Part shown: piece by piece, positions 46,197-55,636 of the stretch
How the letters are laid out: each line of letters begins with the position of its first letter
Position numbering within the stretch: position 1 is the first letter of the stretch
DNA from: Pseudacidovorax intermedius
Lineage (GTDB): Bacteria; Pseudomonadota; Gammaproteobacteria; Burkholderiales; Burkholderiaceae_C
Length of the DNA: 64,000 nucleotides
Direction: 5' to 3'
Assembly: GCF_003350475.1 (NCBI RefSeq)
Contig: NZ_QQAV01000006.1
Span: 62,001-126,000 of the forward strand
The notes under the pieces: model-generated
What the model was told of the DNA's origin: nothing
The model's database searches: none
Seen by the model: only the letters and a program-made list of their open reading frames with translations
Position numbers and translations under genes: made by a program

Positions 46197-47378
46197 TCAG
46201 CGGGCCGAAGCCGTCGTCGCGGTGGGCGGGGGCGGAGCCGTCCACGGCGTGGTCTTGACCTCGACGCCGGGCGCCGCGCGCTGCAGCCCGTCGACCACCA
46301 GCACGTCGCCGGCCTGCAGGCCCGAGCGGACGATCCACTGGTCCCCGGCCTCGCGGTCGGTCTGGATCATGCGGCGCTGGAGCTTGTGCTGCGCATCGAC
46401 CACATAGACCATCGGCCGGCCACCGCCGTCGCGCACCACCGCCTGCTGCGGCACCGTCAGTGCATCGCTCTTCACGCCCTGCTGGAGCACGGCGCGCACG
46501 TACATGCCGGGCAGCAGCACGCCTTGCGGGTTCGGGAAGAGGGCGCGCAGCGTGATGGCGCCGGTCGAGGTGTCGACCGTGACGTCGGAGAACTCCAGCT
46601 TGCCTTCCAGCGGATAGCTGCTGCCGTCCTCCAGCAGCAGCCGCACGCGTGCGGCGCCGGCCGTGCCGGTCTGCAGGTCGCCGCGCGCCATGGCCTGGCG
46701 CAGCTGGAGCAAGGCGGCGCTGGACTGCGTCACATCGACATAGATCGGGTCGAGCTGCTGGATCGTCGCCAGTGCCGTCGACTGGTTGGCGGTGACCAGG
46801 GCGCCTGCCGTCACGGACGACTTGCCGATGCGGCCGGAGATCGGCGCCTCGATGCGGGCATAGGCCAGGTTGATGCGACTGGTCTCGACATTGGCCTTGG
46901 CCGAGGCCACGTCGGCCTCGCCCTGTTCCAGTGCGGCAGCCGCGTCGTCGTAGTCCTGCTGGCTCACGGCCTTGATGGCCACGAGCTCCTTGTAGCGCTG
47001 CGCCTTGAGCCGGGTGGTGGTCAGGCTGGCGCGTGCCTTGGCCAGCGCCGCCACGTTGGCGTCGTACTGGGCCTGGTAAGTGGCGGGGTCGATCTGGTAG
47101 AGCGTCTCGCCGGCCTTGACGTCGCCGCCCTCGCGGAACTTGCGCGCCTTGACGATGCCCGCCACCTGCGGGCGCACGTCCGCCACCAGCGAGGCGGAGG
47201 TGCGGCCCGGCAGTTCGGTGGTGATGGCCAGGCGCTGCGGCTGCAGCGTGATGACGCCCACCTCCGGCGTGCCGGCGGCTGGCGGCGCGCCGCCCGGCGG
47301 CTTGCCGCAGGCGACCAGGATGCAGGCGGACGCCAGCGCGACCGAAATGGTCGAGACGAATGTGAGAGAGGGACGCAT
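46197..47378 (-). CDS. RND efflux periplasmic adaptor (AcrA/MexA type)
   Basis: A 393-residue membrane-fusion protein: lipoprotein signal ending in VACG near residues 23-26, hairpin and lipoyl halves (ITTELPGRTSASLVADVRPQ and RIEAPISGRIGKSSVT), then a beta-barrel and membrane-proximal domain. The ATG at 47378 is preferred to the one at 47393 because GGAGG lies 8 nt upstream. First gene of the efflux operon; its promoter faces a TetR gene. Confidence 0.95.
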   Translation of the reverse strand: MRPSLTFVSTISVALASACILVACGKPPGGAPPAAGTPEVGVITLQPQRLAITTELPGRTSASLVADVRPQVAGIVKARKFREGGDVKAGETLYQIDPATYQAQYDANVAALAKARASLTTTRLKAQRYKELVAIKAVSQQDYDDAAAALEQGEADVASAKANVETSRINLAYARIEAPISGRIGKSSVTAGALVTANQSTALATIQQLDPIYVDVTQSSAALLQLRQAMARGDLQTGTAGAARVRLLLEDGSSYPLEGKLEFSDVTVDTSTGAITLRALFPNPQGVLLPGMYVRAVLQQGVKSDALTVPQQAVVRDGGGRPMVYVVDAQHKLQRRMIQTDREAGDQWIVRSGLQAGDVLVVDGLQRAAPGVEVKTTPWTAPPPPTATTASAR

Positions 47379-47524
47379 CGTTTTTTCCTCCATGGAAGCG
47401 CGGCACCCGCCGTAAGTTCAGTTTTCAATACCGTACCGTACGGTACTGTTAAGACTGGAATGTAGTTTGACGGTCCTCGCTCGTCAACCAATAATGAACG
47501 GGTGAGTTCGGAAAAGGAATCGAA
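47379..47524. promoter_or_regulatory. Interlocked divergent promoters and TetR operator of the efflux locus
   Basis: Rightward promoter for tetR: TTGACG (47467-47472), 17-bp spacer, AATAAT (47490-47495). Leftward promoter for the pump operon: TTGACG on the minus strand (47482-47487), 17-bp spacer, TACATT (minus strand, 47459-47464). The two -35 boxes form an inverted repeat. A perfect 14-bp palindrome GTACCGTACGGTAC (47433-47446) lies just downstream of the leftward -10 and is the likely TetR operator, blocking pump transcription. Confidence 0.75.
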
Positions 47525-48235
47525 TTGAGGGTCAAGACCAAAGCCAAACGAGACATGCTGCTGCTGGCTGCATCGCAGGTTTTCCGCGAGAAGGGGTTCG
47601 AGGGCGCCTCGATGGGGGACATCGCCGCCCGGGCCGCGAGTTCGAAGGCCACGCTGTACGGCTACTTCAGCTCCAAGGACGAGCTCTTCGTGGCCGTGAC
47701 CATCGCCGCAGCGGAGTCGCACTTCGAGCCGATCTTCGACGCGCTCGGCAAGGAAGACGACGAGTTCGAGCCGGCGCTGCGCCGCTATGGAGAGAAGTTC
47801 CTCATCGCCGCCTGCTCGCCCGAGGCCGTCCAGGCGCAACGCGCCGTGATTGCCGAGGCGGGCCGCAGCGATGTGGGCCGCCAGTTCTATGAGCAAGGGC
47901 CGCGAAAGGGGATGCAGGAGCTGGCGACCTTCCTGGAGCTGCACATGCAGCGCGGCAGCATGCGGCAGACCGATCCGCTCATCGCCGCCCGGCACCTGAG
48001 CGCGCTGCTCGATGCGGAGACGATGCTGCCCCGGATGCTGGGCTTCGAGCAGGCGTGGACGCGGGCGCAGTTGCGGGCCTATGCACGGCGGGCCATCGAT
48101 GCGTTTCTCAACGGCTATGGAAATCCCGCGCCGGGGACTGCCTCAACGCCGGCACCAGCGGCACCGGCCCCACAGGCAACGCCGGCCGAACCGCTCCCTC
48201 CACCGCGCGCCACCGTCCCGGCCCGGCGTCGCTGA
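47525..48235 (+). CDS. TetR-family repressor (AcrR-like)
   Basis: A 236-residue regulator. The N-terminal HTH (about 7-55: LLAASQVFREKGFEGASMGD then SSKATLYGYFSSKDELF) is canonical, followed by a helical ligand domain and an unusual Pro/Ala-rich C-terminal tail (about 205-236). The TTG at 47525 is used because the HTH begins immediately after it and AAAGGA lies just upstream. It is divergent from the RND operon and probably represses it, released by pump substrates. Confidence 0.9.
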   Translation: MRVKTKAKRDMLLLAASQVFREKGFEGASMGDIAARAASSKATLYGYFSSKDELFVAVTIAAAESHFEPIFDALGKEDDEFEPALRRYGEKFLIAACSPEAVQAQRAVIAEAGRSDVGRQFYEQGPRKGMQELATFLELHMQRGSMRQTDPLIAARHLSALLDAETMLPRMLGFEQAWTRAQLRAYARRAIDAFLNGYGNPAPGTASTPAPAAPAPQATPAEPLPPPRATVPARRR

Positions 48236-48264
48236 CCGGCGTCGCGCGCGGGTCGCTCACCTTC

Positions 48265-49338
48265 TCAGTCGAAGGCGGCAGGCCGGGCGGCCACCAGCGC
48301 CCGGTTGCGGCGCCGGTCGGCGGCGATCTCGCGCAAGAAGTCCTCGGCGCTGCCGCCGGCCGGCAGGTTGTGGGCCTCGCGCAGGCGGCGGCGCAGGGTG
48401 TCGTCCTGCCGCAGCAGGCGCTCGACCTCCTGGTTGATGCGCTGCACCACGGGCGCGGGCGTGCCCGCAGGCGCGAACAACCCGAAGAGCGAGTCGCGGT
48501 TGGCTTCCGGGTAGCCCAGCTCGGCCAGCGTGGGCACACCGGGCAGGGCGTCGATGCGCCTCGGCGCGCCCACGGCCAGCGCCTGCAGCCGGCCGTCCGC
48601 GATGTACTGCAGCTGCTGCGCCGCCACGTTGGTCGACAGCACCTCGAACTGGCCGCCCAGGGCATCGGTGAGCTGCGGTCCGCCGCCGTGGTAGGGCACG
48701 TGCACGATGGCCGTGCCGCTGACGGCGCGCACCTGGGCCAGCACCAGGTGCCCGATGGTGGCGACGCCCGAGGTGGCCCAGCGTAGCCGGCCCGGGGACT
48801 GCCGGGCCTGCGCGATCAGGGCCTCGAAGCCCTGGCCCGCGAAGGCCGGTGTGCCCACCACCAGCACGGGCGTGTGCATCACGCCGATCACCGGTGCGAA
48901 GGCACGCAGCGGCTCGTAGGGCACGGCGCCGATCAGGGGCTGCAGTGTCAGCGGGCTGATGGCGGAGAAGGCCAGCGTGTGGCCGTCGGCCGGCGCGCGG
49001 GACAGCAGGGCCAGGCCCACGCTGCCGCCGGCACCGGCCCGGTTGTCGACCACCACCGGCACGCCCAGCGCCTGCGACAGCGGTTCAGCCAGGGCACGCG
49101 CCATGCCGTCGCTGACGCCGCCGGGCGGGTAGACCACGATGAGGCGCAACGGACGACGGGGCCAGTCAGGCATGTTGTCCGCCAGGGCGGAATGGGGCGC
49201 ACCGATGAGGCCGAGCGCGCCGGCGACGAAGCCCGCAGCGAAGGCGCGGCGGGGCAGGCCACGGCCGGCATCGGCCGGGTCGCGCTCGTCATCGACGGCG
49301 GCGCGGGCATCCTGTGGAGTGGCCGGGCGGACGCTCAT
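48265..49338 (-). CDS. Tripartite tricarboxylate transporter receptor (Bug family)
   Basis: A 357-residue receptor. It has a longer N-terminal part than usual (about 30 residues before RRAFAAGFVAGALGLIG), suggesting a Tat-like signal with twin Arg. The Bug core has LIVVYPPGGVSDGMARALAE, VVVDNRAGAGGSVGLAL and FAPVIGVMHTPVLVV. Its start overlaps the LysR gene stop by 4 bp, so sensor and receptor are one operon. No TctAB permease is present in the window. A later start nearer the signal (the RRAF region) cannot be excluded. Confidence 0.85.
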   Translation of the reverse strand: MSVRPATPQDARAAVDDERDPADAGRGLPRRAFAAGFVAGALGLIGAPHSALADNMPDWPRRPLRLIVVYPPGGVSDGMARALAEPLSQALGVPVVVDNRAGAGGSVGLALLSRAPADGHTLAFSAISPLTLQPLIGAVPYEPLRAFAPVIGVMHTPVLVVGTPAFAGQGFEALIAQARQSPGRLRWATSGVATIGHLVLAQVRAVSGTAIVHVPYHGGGPQLTDALGGQFEVLSTNVAAQQLQYIADGRLQALAVGAPRRIDALPGVPTLAELGYPEANRDSLFGLFAPAGTPAPVVQRINQEVERLLRQDDTLRRRLREAHNLPAGGSAEDFLREIAADRRRNRALVAARPAAFD

Positions 49339-50309
49339 GGTGCCGCCTTCTTCGTCCGCCGCGATGCCGCACGCGCGGGCGCTGGGGTCATGGACGGTGT
49401 TGCCTCCTGCGCCGCCAGTTCCCGAACCAGCGCCGTGAAGCGCTGCGCGGGCAGGTTGTCCTCGTCCTCCCGCGACACCAGGGTCAGCGGGGCATCGAGC
49501 GCCGCGGCGTCCGTCAGCGGCAGGTAGGCGATGGCATGGGCATGCACGCCCTCCATCGAAGCAGGCACCACCGACAGCCCGACGCCCGCGGCGACCAGGT
49601 TCAGGTTGCTCATCATGCGGTCGACCTCGGCCACCACCCGCGGCCGCAGGCCGCGCGCAAGGGCCAGCGAGAGCAGGTCGGCATAGAGGCCGGGCGCACC
49701 GGCCCGGCGCACCAGGATCAGCGGCTCGCCGCACAGCGCGGCCAGCGACAGGGCGCGGCCGGGTGGCCGTCCCGCCGCCAGCGGATGCTCGATGGGCAGG
49801 GCGGCCAGGACCGGCTCGCGCAGCAGGGTCTCGAAGACCAGGCCCGGCGGGGCGGCCACCGGCACCCGCAGCAGGCCGCCATGCAGCCGGCCGGCGGCCA
49901 GCGCCTCGGTGAGGTCGGCGGCGTTGTTCTCGCTGATCTTCAGTTCCACGCCGGGGTACTGGCGGCGGAAGGCGCGCAGCGCCTGCGGCACGAACCGATG
50001 CGCCGCCGCGGAGCTGGTGAAGCCCACCGACAGCACCCCCGCCTCGCCGCGGGCCAGCCGGGCCATCCTTGCCTCCATGGCGGCCATGTCCTGCATCAGG
50101 CGCTCGGCCTCGGCCTGGAAGGCGCGGCCGGCGTCGGTGAGCGCAACGCCCCGCGGATGGCGGCGGAACAGGGCCATGCCCAGCCGCCGTTCCAGCGCCT
50201 TGATCTGCACCGAGAGCGGCGGCTGCTGGATGCCCAACTGCTCGGCCGCCCGCGTCATGTGGCCCGTCTGGGCGACGGCCAGGAAGTAGCGCAGCGCGCG
50301 TGTCTCCAT
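49335..50309 (-). CDS. LysR-family transcriptional regulator
   Basis: A 324-residue LysR protein: HTH GHMTRAAEQLGIQQPPLSVQ followed by an effector domain with LSVGFTSSAAAHRFVPQALR. The QQPPLS variant is typical of the BenM/CatM/AlsR-like branch that responds to aromatic or carboxylic acids. Divergent from the secreted tannase-like gene at 50439 and co-transcribed with a Bug receptor, so it probably controls both directions. Confidence 0.9.
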   Translation of the reverse strand: METRALRYFLAVAQTGHMTRAAEQLGIQQPPLSVQIKALERRLGMALFRRHPRGVALTDAGRAFQAEAERLMQDMAAMEARMARLARGEAGVLSVGFTSSAAAHRFVPQALRAFRRQYPGVELKISENNAADLTEALAAGRLHGGLLRVPVAAPPGLVFETLLREPVLAALPIEHPLAAGRPPGRALSLAALCGEPLILVRRAGAPGLYADLLSLALARGLRPRVVAEVDRMMSNLNLVAAGVGLSVVPASMEGVHAHAIAYLPLTDAAALDAPLTLVSREDEDNLPAQRFTALVRELAAQEATPSMTPAPARAASRRTKKAAP

Positions 50310-50438
50310 ATCTTTTTCGTATCGAAAGTGCAGGATTATTTTATTTGACCCCCATTCAGGCCCTGCCTATCGTGCGCCCGCATTTCTTTCAACCAGAGCG
50401 GCCCCGCGTCCGAGCCGCCATCCAGGAGACCGATCACC
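50310..50438. promoter_or_regulatory. Divergent LysR / esterase promoter region
   Basis: This 129-bp gap is AT-richer than its surroundings. TTTCG-TAT-CGAAA (50315-50327) is a short dyad six bases from the LysR start, a candidate autoregulatory site. The AT-rich block GATTATTTTATTTGA (about 50333-50347) may hold -10 elements. CAGGAGACC precedes the ATG at 50439 as its ribosome site. Confidence 0.45.
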
Positions 50439-53177
50439 ATGCAGCCCCAGGGCCCCCGCACCGCTTTCGCGCTTCCGCCGCGCCCCCGCACCTGGGGCGC
50501 GGCCATCGGCCTCGGCCTGATGCTGGCCGCCTGCGGGGACGGTGGTGGCGGTGGGGGCGGGTCCGCCTTCCTGCCGTCCTCGCCGCCGGCCGCGGCACCG
50601 GCGCCGGACGACACGCCCGCGCCGGCCAGCCCGCCGCCCGCCGCGCCCACGGTCGACTGCGCGGCGCTGGCCGGTCGCAGCCTGCCCGCCAGTGCGATCG
50701 CGCTGCCCACCGGCGGCGCCACGGTCGCCACGGCCGTGGCCGTGTCGGCCAGCGATCCGGCCAACACCCTGGGCGACTACTGCCAGGTGCGCGGCAGCAT
50801 CCAGCCGGTCGACGCCTCGGCCCAGGCCATCCAGTTCGCCGTCAACCTGCCGCTGGCCTGGAACGGCAAGACCATCCAGTTCGGCGGCGGCGGCTTCAAC
50901 GGCCGGCTGATCGACGGCACCGAGCCCGTGCGCTTCGGCCCGCCCGACCAGGCCGCGCCGCTGGCCATGGGTTACGCCACCTATGGCGACGACTCCGGCC
51001 ACCAGTCCAGCAGCATCACCGACGGCCGCTTTGCGACCAACGACGAGCAGCTTGCCAACTACGGCGGCCTCACGCTCAAGAAGACGCGCGACGTGGCCCA
51101 GGCGCTGGTGCTGGCCTATTACGGCCGCAAGCCGACGAAGGCCTACTTCCTCGGCACCTCCACCGGCGGGCGCGATGCGCTGGCCTACATCCAGCGCTGG
51201 CCGGCCGACTACGACGGCGTGATCGCCAACGAGCCGGCGCTCAACTACAGCGGCACGCGGCTGTCGAACGTGGCCGTGGGCCGGGCGCTCTACGCCAACG
51301 GTGGCGCGGGCTGGATGAACGTGGCCAAGACGCTGCTGGTGCAGCGCACGGTGCTGCAGGCCTGCGACCGGCTCGACGGCGCAGCCGACAGCATCGTGAG
51401 CAACGTGGAAAGCTGCCGCCAGCTCAACAGCGCCATCCTGGCCTCGCTGCGCTGCCCGGGCGGCACGGACGCGGGCGACAGCTGCCTGTCGGACGCGCAA
51501 CTGGCCACCGTCCGCACCATCGAATCGCCGCTGGACTTCAGCAGCTACACGCTGGCCAATGGCGTGACGCGGGCCGGCGGCTACAACCTGCTCGAAGGCG
51601 CGCTGGTGGCGGGCCCGTACACCACGCGCGACCTGGGCACGCGGGCCGTGCCGGGCAATCCGGCCACTTCGGCGGATGCCAACATGTACGTCACGGGTGA
51701 CCAGTGGGTGAAGTTCTTCGTCACCCGCGATGCGGCCTTCGACACGCTCACCTTCGACCCGCTGGCGCCCGGCGCCTTCACCTCGCGCGTGACCACCGTC
51801 TCGGCCCTGACCGACGCCACCGATGCCAACCTGGCGCCCTTCTTCGCGCACGGCGGCAAGCTGATCATGCTGCACGGCCTGGCCGACGAGGTGATCAGCC
51901 CCAACTCCACCATCGACTACTACAACCGCGTGGTGGCCACGGTGGGCGCCGCGTCGGCGGTGCAAAGCCTGCGCTTCTACACCGTGCCCGGCATGGGCCA
52001 TGGCACGGGCGTCTTCATTCCGGGCTGGGATTCGCTCAGCGCGCTGGAGGCCTGGGTGGAGAAGGGCTTGGCCCCCGCCACGCCCGTGGCCATGGACACC
52101 GTTGCAGGCACTTACGGGCGCACCCGGCCGCTGTGCCAGTTCCCCGCCTGGCCCAAGTACCGCGGCAGCGGCAGCCTGGATGCGGCCGTCAACTACAGCT
52201 GCGTGACCGAGGTGGGCGACCCGCTGGCCTGCCAGTACCTGCCTGCATCGGCCACCACCTACAAGGGCGGCAACATGGCGGGCGAGGAACTGCGGGTGCA
52301 GATCGACCCGGCCACGCTGGGCTACACCGTCACCATCGACGCCAGCAGCCAGCGCGCCGTTGGCACGCAGCGCAGCGGCACGCTGGTGCCGCAGGGCCAG
52401 TGCAGCTACACGAGCGGGGAGGGCGGGGCGCTGTTCACCTTCGCGCCGGGCGGCGTGCTGTCGGGTGGCGTGACGCGGGCAGCGGGCGGCGGCTTCGCGT
52501 CGCTGGTGGCCTTCCAGACCACCTTCGACAACCGCGCCACGCCCACCGTGTTCAACCCGGTGGCGGCCATCTCCAACGCGGCGGGCGTGCAGCAGGCCGG
52601 CAGCGGCGCGGCGACGGGCTATGCGGGTGCGGTGCGCCTGCGCAATGCGGGCACCTTCCAGTATTGCCGCGACGCCACCACCGGCGGCTTCATGGTCTAC
52701 GACGCCAACTGCACGCAGACCGAGAAGGGCTACCTCGCCTTCAACACCACGCGCGGCGCCTTCGACGTCTACACCACCTCGCCGACCGGCGGTGCCACCA
52801 CCACGGGCGGCACGCTCTCGGGCTCGATGGTGATCGGCCTGGTGGGCGGCGCCGCGGTGCCGCTGCACCTGGTGCGCGATGCCTCGGGCAACGTGGGCAT
52901 GCGCGTGCATGCCACGCAGCAGAGCCTGATCGCCGGCACCGCCGACGGCAGCTACATCGCCGCCAGCAGCAATGGCGACAACCGCGATGCCGCCATCGCC
53001 GGCACCAGCCTGCAGCTGGGCAGCGCGAGCGCCACGATGGTCTTCGACACACCCGTGCCCGGCGTGGCCACGGCCGGCACCGGCCGGCCGGGCAAGCTGA
53101 TCTACAACAGCGGCGTCTTCGCCTTCGTCGCCGACCCCGGCGCGAATGCGGCGCTCGAACTTGGAGTCCGTCACTGA
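50439..53177 (+). CDS. Tannase/feruloyl-esterase-family lipoprotein with extra C-terminal domain
   Basis: A 912-residue secreted protein. The lipobox LAACG and a Gly run are followed by a Pro/Ala linker, then a tannase-family domain (about 75-565) with nucleophile Ser241 in GTSTGGRDALAYIQRWPADY, an acid near HGLADEVISPNSTIDYYNRV and His in VPGMGHGTGVF. The same family includes feruloyl esterases and MHETase. Residues about 590-912 form an additional beta-rich region of unknown type, low in Lys and rich in Gly/Thr. Its stop overlaps the next gene by 1 bp. It likely hydrolyses an aromatic or polymer-derived ester at the cell surface. Confidence 0.8.
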   Translation: MQPQGPRTAFALPPRPRTWGAAIGLGLMLAACGDGGGGGGGSAFLPSSPPAAAPAPDDTPAPASPPPAAPTVDCAALAGRSLPASAIALPTGGATVATAVAVSASDPANTLGDYCQVRGSIQPVDASAQAIQFAVNLPLAWNGKTIQFGGGGFNGRLIDGTEPVRFGPPDQAAPLAMGYATYGDDSGHQSSSITDGRFATNDEQLANYGGLTLKKTRDVAQALVLAYYGRKPTKAYFLGTSTGGRDALAYIQRWPADYDGVIANEPALNYSGTRLSNVAVGRALYANGGAGWMNVAKTLLVQRTVLQACDRLDGAADSIVSNVESCRQLNSAILASLRCPGGTDAGDSCLSDAQLATVRTIESPLDFSSYTLANGVTRAGGYNLLEGALVAGPYTTRDLGTRAVPGNPATSADANMYVTGDQWVKFFVTRDAAFDTLTFDPLAPGAFTSRVTTVSALTDATDANLAPFFAHGGKLIMLHGLADEVISPNSTIDYYNRVVATVGAASAVQSLRFYTVPGMGHGTGVFIPGWDSLSALEAWVEKGLAPATPVAMDTVAGTYGRTRPLCQFPAWPKYRGSGSLDAAVNYSCVTEVGDPLACQYLPASATTYKGGNMAGEELRVQIDPATLGYTVTIDASSQRAVGTQRSGTLVPQGQCSYTSGEGGALFTFAPGGVLSGGVTRAAGGGFASLVAFQTTFDNRATPTVFNPVAAISNAAGVQQAGSGAATGYAGAVRLRNAGTFQYCRDATTGGFMVYDANCTQTEKGYLAFNTTRGAFDVYTTSPTGGATTTGGTLSGSMVIGLVGGAAVPLHLVRDASGNVGMRVHATQQSLIAGTADGSYIAASSNGDNRDAAIAGTSLQLGSASATMVFDTPVPGVATAGTGRPGKLIYNSGVFAFVADPGANAALELGVRH

Positions 53178-54571
53178 TGTCCCATTTCTCGCTCATCCGC
53201 CCGGCCCTGGTGCTGGCGGCGCTCGGCGGCGCGAGCCTGGTCGCCGTGGCCGCCCCCGCCGCGGCACGTCCTGCCGAGGAAGCCGCGATGCGCCCGGGCG
53301 CTGCCAGCGGCCCGTCGCCCGCCACCTGCCCCAAGGCCGTGCCGCAGGACGCGCGTTGCTACACCGGCGCCGACGGCGCTGGCGCCTTCTACTGGATCGC
53401 CATCCCCAAGGACTGGAACCGCGTGCTCGTGATGCATGCGCACGGCGGGCCCGAGACCGGCCCGCCCCAGCTCTCGCGCAGCGAGGAGGACCTGACCCGC
53501 TGGGCCATCACGGTGAAGGCCGGCTATGCCTGGGCCGGTTCCACCTACCGCCGCGGCGGCTACGGCGTGACCCTGGCCGCCGAGGACACCGAGCGCCTGC
53601 GCCACATCTTCGTGACGCGCTTCGGCCAGCCGCGGCGCACGCTGCTGCACGGCCAGAGCTACGGCGGCGGCGTGGCCTCGAAGGCGGCCGAACTCTATGC
53701 ACCGACCGTCGGCCTCAAGAGCCCCTATGACGGCCTGGTGCTGACCAGCGGCGTGCTGGGCGGCGGCAACACGGCCTACGACTTCCGCCTGGACCTGCGG
53801 GTCGTCTACCAGTACGTCTGCCGCAACCATCCGCTGCCTTCGGAGCCGCAGTACCCGCTGTGGCAGGGCCTGCCGCTGGATTCCACACTCACGCGCCAGG
53901 ACCTCGCGCAGCGCGTGCGCGACTGCACGGGCGTTGGCCTGCCCGCGGCGCAGCGCTCGCCCGCGCAGGCGGCCCATCTCAAGACCATCCTGACGGCCGT
54001 GAAGATCCCCGAGCGGACGCTGGTCGCCCACCTCAACTGGGCCACCTGGCTGTTCCAGGACCTGACGCAGAAGCGGCTGGGCGGGCGCAATCCTTTCGGC
54101 AATATCGGCGTGCGCTACGACGCGCCGCCCGGCGAGGCCGAGGCCCTCAACGCTGGTGTGCTGCGCTACGCGGCCGACCCGCAGGCCCAGGGCGCCCTGG
54201 CGGCGGACAGCCTGCCCAACGGCCGCACCTCGCTGCCCACGGTGACGATGCATGCCATCCACGACCCGACAGCCTTCGTCGAGCTGGAGGATGCCTACCG
54301 CCGCATCCGCACCGCCGCAGGCACCGAAGGGAACCTGGTGCAGACCTTCGCCGACGAGCGCGAGCACAGCTACCTGAGCGACCCGGAATACCCGGCCCTG
54401 TTCGATGCGCTGCTCGCCTGGATCGACCGCGGCGACAAGCCCACGCCCGCAGGGCTGGCCGAGGCCTGCCGCCGGCTGGAGCCGCGCTACGGCACGGCCG
54501 GCAAGCCGGGCTGCCACCTGCTGCCCGACTGGCGGCCCCAGGCCATCGAGGCGCGCGTGCCGCCGCGCTGA
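53177..54571 (+). CDS. Secreted alpha/beta hydrolase-like protein
   Basis: A 464-residue protein with a signal peptide (ALVLAALGGASLVAVAAPAAA). The hydrolase elbow GQSYGG with Ser161 is in LLHGQSYGGGVASKAAELY; an early HAHGGPETG may form the oxyanion region and EREHSYLS near the end offers a catalytic His. I do not recognise the exact family. It is joined to the tannase-like gene through a TGATG overlap and followed by a Bug receptor, so it probably acts on the same ester or its fragment. Confidence 0.72.
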   Translation: MSHFSLIRPALVLAALGGASLVAVAAPAAARPAEEAAMRPGAASGPSPATCPKAVPQDARCYTGADGAGAFYWIAIPKDWNRVLVMHAHGGPETGPPQLSRSEEDLTRWAITVKAGYAWAGSTYRRGGYGVTLAAEDTERLRHIFVTRFGQPRRTLLHGQSYGGGVASKAAELYAPTVGLKSPYDGLVLTSGVLGGGNTAYDFRLDLRVVYQYVCRNHPLPSEPQYPLWQGLPLDSTLTRQDLAQRVRDCTGVGLPAAQRSPAQAAHLKTILTAVKIPERTLVAHLNWATWLFQDLTQKRLGGRNPFGNIGVRYDAPPGEAEALNAGVLRYAADPQAQGALAADSLPNGRTSLPTVTMHAIHDPTAFVELEDAYRRIRTAAGTEGNLVQTFADEREHSYLSDPEYPALFDALLAWIDRGDKPTPAGLAEACRRLEPRYGTAGKPGCHLLPDWRPQAIEARVPPR

Positions 54572-54628
54572 GGTGCGCATGGCCTGCCGCCATTCACAGC
54601 ATCCGCATTGACATCAGGAGACTCGACC

Positions 54629-55612
54629 ATGACCCCCATCTTCCGCCTTGCCGCCGCGGCAGCGGCCGCCTCATTCGCCCTCGGCACACAGGCCGCCGAC
54701 TTCCCCGATGGCAAGACCATCACCTTCGTCGTGCCCTTCGCGGCCGGCGGCCCGACCGACAAGGTGGCCCGCGACCTGGCCGAGGCCATGCAGAAGGCCC
54801 TGGGCGCCACCATCGTGGTGGACAACACCGCCGGCGCCGGCAGCACCATCGGCAACGCCAAGGTGGCCCGCGCCAAGAACGACGGCTTGACCCTGCTGGT
54901 CACCCACGTCGGCATGGCCACCACGCCGGTGCTCTATCGCAAGCTCAGCTACAACTGGGAAACCGACTTCGAATACCTGGGCATGATCAACGACGTGCCC
55001 ATGACGCTGATCGGCAAGCCGCAACTCGAAGCCAACAACTTCAAGGAGCTGCAGGCCTGGATCGCCAGCAACAAGGGCAAGGTCAACCTGGGCAACGCCG
55101 GCATCGGCTCGGCCTCGCACCTGTGCGGCCTGCTGTTCCAGAGCGCGCTGAAGGCCGAGATGACCACCGTGCCCTACAAGGGCACCGCGCCGGCCATCGC
55201 CGACCTGATGGGCGGCCAGATCGACCTGCTGTGCGACCAGACCACCAACACCACGGGCCAGATCGAGGCCAAGAAGGTCAAAGCCTATGGCGTGACCACG
55301 CTCAAACGGGTGAACACCCCGGCGCTCAAGGACATCCCGACCCTGGACGAGCAGGGCCTGAAGAACTTCCAGGTGACGATCTGGCACGGCCTGTACGCGC
55401 CCAAGGGCACGCCGGCGCCGGTGCTCAAGAAGCTCAACGACGCGCTCAAGACCGCGCTGAAGGACCCGGACTTCATCCGTCGCGAGGAAGCCCTGGGGGC
55501 GGTGGTGGTGAGCGACAAGCGCAGCGACCCGGCCGAGCACAAGAAGTTCGTGCAGGCTGAAGTGGCCCGCTTCGGCCCCGTGATCAAGGAAGCCGGCGTG
55601 TACGCCGACTGA
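54629..55612 (+). CDS. Tripartite tricarboxylate transporter receptor (Bug family)
   Basis: A 327-residue periplasmic receptor with a Sec signal (FRLAAAAAAASFALGTQAA). The core has ITFVVPFAAGGPTDKVARDL, IVVDNTAGAGSTIGNAKV and DFEYLGMINDVPMTL. AGGAG (54616-54620) decides the ATG at 54629 over a TTG at 54608. It sits 57 bp after the esterase-like gene and is the likely receptor for the released carboxylate. A terminator follows. Confidence 0.9.
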   Translation: MTPIFRLAAAAAAASFALGTQAADFPDGKTITFVVPFAAGGPTDKVARDLAEAMQKALGATIVVDNTAGAGSTIGNAKVARAKNDGLTLLVTHVGMATTPVLYRKLSYNWETDFEYLGMINDVPMTLIGKPQLEANNFKELQAWIASNKGKVNLGNAGIGSASHLCGLLFQSALKAEMTTVPYKGTAPAIADLMGGQIDLLCDQTTNTTGQIEAKKVKAYGVTTLKRVNTPALKDIPTLDEQGLKNFQVTIWHGLYAPKGTPAPVLKKLNDALKTALKDPDFIRREEALGAVVVSDKRSDPAEHKKFVQAEVARFGPVIKEAGVYAD

Positions 55613-55636
55613 TCGCAAACCGCCCGCAACAACGAC

